NCBI GenBank assembly: GCA_002451175.1 | Contig: DKBI01000181.1 | Span: 15,715-22,622, forward strand | Length of the DNA: 6,908 nt | Origin: Betaproteobacteria bacterium UBA6904 | Lineage (GTDB): Bacteria; Pseudomonadota; Gammaproteobacteria; Burkholderiales; SG8-39 | Direction: 5' to 3' | In this document: positions 5,743 to 6,908 of the stretch, piece after piece | Numbering within the stretch: position 1 is the stretch's first letter | How the letters are laid out: every line of letters begins with the position of its first letter | Position numbers and translations under genes: made by a program | Notes under the pieces: generated by a model | The model's input: the letters and a program-made list of their open reading frames with translations, nothing else | Told to the model about the DNA's origin: nothing | Database searches by the model: none

Positions 5743-6387
5743 TCAGTGCGCGGCGCGCTCGATGATGACCTCGAAACCACCGTCGGCCAGCGGCCGCGCG
5801 CGATGGCCGAAGCCCTGTTCCTGCAGGACGGCGTAGAGCGTGAGCGGCTCCTGCCCGACGAGCACGCGCAGGGGACGGTCCGGCGCGCTCGACAGCGACT
5901 GCATCATGCGCAGGAAGGGTTCCGGCGGCGGCAAGCCCCGCACGTCGAGCGCGCCGGTGGCTGCGCGCGCCTGCGCCGCGACCGCGGCGGCGCGCGCCCC
6001 GAGAGAACGCTCGAACGCGGGATACATCATGCGCTCCTCGGTCTGCGCATGCTGCTCGAACAAGCGCGCCAGCGTGGCGAATTCCCGGCGGCAGCTCTCG
6101 GGGTCGTGCGCCGCCGACGCGGAAGACAGCGCCCAGAGAATCGCGCGAATGTCGTCGTGCTGGGTGCGCAGCTCCTGCGTGGCGTCACTCACGCCGCGGG
6201 CTTCCTCGTAGACCGGAAACAGGCGCTCCTCCTCGAAGCGGAAGTGGCCGAGAAGATCCTCGCGCAGGGCGACGAGTCTCGCGCCGAACGCGCGCCAGTC
6301 GCCTGCGCGCACCGTGTCCCCGACCTGCGCGAAGAGATCGCGGCAGCGGCGATGGTGGTCGGTCAGCGCGTCCGATACGGAGGGCAT
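5743..6387 (-). CDS. Hemerythrin HHE domain fused to DUF2249
   Basis: This is a 214-residue soluble fusion. Residues 1-126 form a four-helix hemerythrin-like domain with the di-iron ligands visible: His11/His12 in 'DHHRRC', His48 and Glu52 in 'GHFRFEEERLFP', His77 in 'QHDDI', and His113 with Glu117 in 'EQHAQTEERMMYP'. After an Ala-rich linker (~127-146), residues 147-214 ('LDVRGLPPPEP' ... 'LRVLVGQEPLTLYAVLQEQG') match DUF2249. Hemerythrin-like proteins bind O2 or NO at a di-iron centre, or help repair iron-sulfur centres; DUF2249 is often found with them and in denitrifiers, but its role is not established. The start is an ATG with only a weak ribosome binding site. It lies 66 bp after heme A synthase and 13 bp before the thiol dioxygenase, so these probably share a transcript. 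Function as an O2/NO sensor or scavenger is inference. Confidence 0.88.
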   Translation of the reverse strand: MPSVSDALTDHHRRCRDLFAQVGDTVRAGDWRAFGARLVALREDLLGHFRFEEERLFPVYEEARGVSDATQELRTQHDDIRAILWALSSASAAHDPESCRREFATLARLFEQHAQTEERMMYPAFERSLGARAAAVAAQARAATGALDVRGLPPPEPFLRMMQSLSSAPDRPLRVLVGQEPLTLYAVLQEQGFGHRARPLADGGFEVIIERAAH

Positions 6388-6443
6388 GGGGTCAGTTCCC
6401 GGGGCGTGTTGGGCGCATTGTCAGAGCGGGCTCCGGCGTCAGT

Positions 6444-6457
6444 TTGACATGCCTCAA
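6444..6457 (-). promoter_or_regulatory. Possible FNR/Dnr-type site upstream of the hemerythrin gene
   Basis: TTGAC-ATGC-CTCAA (plus-strand reading) is a 14-bp imperfect palindrome matching the FNR/CRP-type pattern TTGAT-N4-ATCAA at eight of ten half-site positions. It ends 57 bp before the hemerythrin start and overlaps the ctaA stop codon. Oxygen- or NO-responsive regulators of this family often control hemerythrin/DUF2249 genes, which is why it is recorded. Chance occurrence is quite possible. Confidence 0.2.
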
Positions 6458-6908
6458 GCCGCTGGGGCGTGCCGGACCGGCGGGCGCAGCGCGTGCGCCG
6501 CCCAGAGTGCGGCGGCCAGCAGCAGCGCCGCGCCCCCTTGGTGCGCTGCGCCCAGGGAAACCGGCACTGCGGTCAGCAGCGTGGCGACGCCGAGCGCCAC
6601 CTGCAGGCCGAGCGCCGCGAGCAGGGCATGGCCGGCAAGGCGCTGGCGCGGCGCCAGCGATTCGCGTCTCGCGCGCCACCAAAGCCAGGGCACGAGCGCG
6701 ATGAGCAGCCAGGCGATGCCCCGGTGCACGAACTGGACGGTCGCCATGTTGTAGAGAAAATTCTTCCACCAGGGCTCGAGCATGAGGATCTCCGGGGGCA
6801 CGAGATGCCCGTTCATGAGCGGGAAGGTGTTGTACGCGTAGCCGGCGCGCAGACCGGCGACGAAGCCGCCGCTCAGCGCCTGCAGATAGACGATGCCGGC
6901 GATCGCGA
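6454..6908 (-). CDS. ctaA: Heme A synthase (COX15/CtaA), C-terminal part, cut by the window edge
   Basis: This is the C-terminal ~151 residues of an inner-membrane enzyme that oxidises the C8 methyl of heme O to the formyl group of heme A for aa3-type cytochrome oxidase. The frame stays open to the right edge; the visible start is mid-helix ('VYLQALSGGFVAGLRAGYAY'), followed by the family hallmark 'NTFPLMNGHLVPPE' and 'PWWKNFLYNMATVQFVHRG'. Four hydrophobic segments are visible. The two heme-ligand histidines of the C-terminal bundle are present: His in 'VQFVHRG' (codon 6724-6726) and His in 'GAAHQGG' (codon 6541-6543). The C-terminus 'VRHAPAA' is short and looks complete. In many Betaproteobacteria ctaA is followed by the heme O synthase gene ctaB; here a hemerythrin gene follows instead. 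The N-terminal half must lie beyond the window. Confidence 0.95.
   Translation of the reverse strand, partial: AIAGIVYLQALSGGFVAGLRAGYAYNTFPLMNGHLVPPEILMLEPWWKNFLYNMATVQFVHRGIAWLLIALVPWLWWRARRESLAPRQRLAGHALLAALGLQVALGVATLLTAVPVSLGAAHQGGAALLLAAALWAAHALRPPVRHAPAA

Noticed and set aside
4779..5765. 328-codon plus-strand frame opposite the GDT1 and thiol dioxygenase genes
   Set aside because: It covers two convincing genes on the other strand and shows no domain; this is compositional shadow.
5728..6447. 239-codon plus-strand frame opposite the hemerythrin gene
   Set aside because: It is antisense to a gene with intact di-iron ligands, and its product is low-complexity Arg/Ala/Gln-rich without any known motif.

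Overview
The window is GC-rich, gene-dense bacterial chromosome. The protein families point to a betaproteobacterium, most likely Burkholderiales or a relative. The grounds are a Bug-type periplasmic receptor (a family greatly expanded in that order), a class I c551/c552-type cytochrome, a Cox15/CtaA heme A synthase and a BhbA-like reductive dehalogenase homologue. This assignment is inference from family content; there is no rRNA or marker gene here.

Left half, + strand (1-3601): a three-gene catabolic-looking module. It opens with the 3' part of a corrinoid/Fe-S reductive dehalogenase homologue that runs off the left edge. Next comes a secreted tripartite tricarboxylate transporter (TTT/Bug) solute receptor with its own ribosome binding site. 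Its stop codon abuts the start of an FAD-dependent oxidoreductase (TGA|ATG). A plausible reading is capture of an organic acid, possibly halogenated, followed by redox attack in the cytoplasm. The substrate cannot be read from the sequence.

Right half, - strand (3614-6908): five complete genes and one partial gene, in transcription order. These are the C-terminal half of heme A synthase (cut by the right edge), a hemerythrin/DUF2249 fusion, a cysteine-dioxygenase-type thiol dioxygenase, a TMEM165/GDT1 (UPF0016) membrane cation transporter, a SRPBCC-fold protein, and a small periplasmic cytochrome c. The first four are tightly packed and could be one transcript. The cytochrome c lies behind a 163-bp spacer and is probably transcribed separately. 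The common thread is oxygen, metal and heme chemistry.

The two halves converge with only 12 bp between stop codons. A strong intrinsic terminator for the leftward cytochrome gene is embedded in the last codons of the rightward FAD gene. The most interesting items are the truncated-architecture reductive dehalogenase homologue in its transporter/flavoprotein setting, the overlapping terminator, and the hemerythrin-thiol dioxygenase pair attached to ctaA. No rRNA, tRNA, CRISPR array, insertion sequence or phage gene is visible, and no gene-free gap reaches 300 bases.
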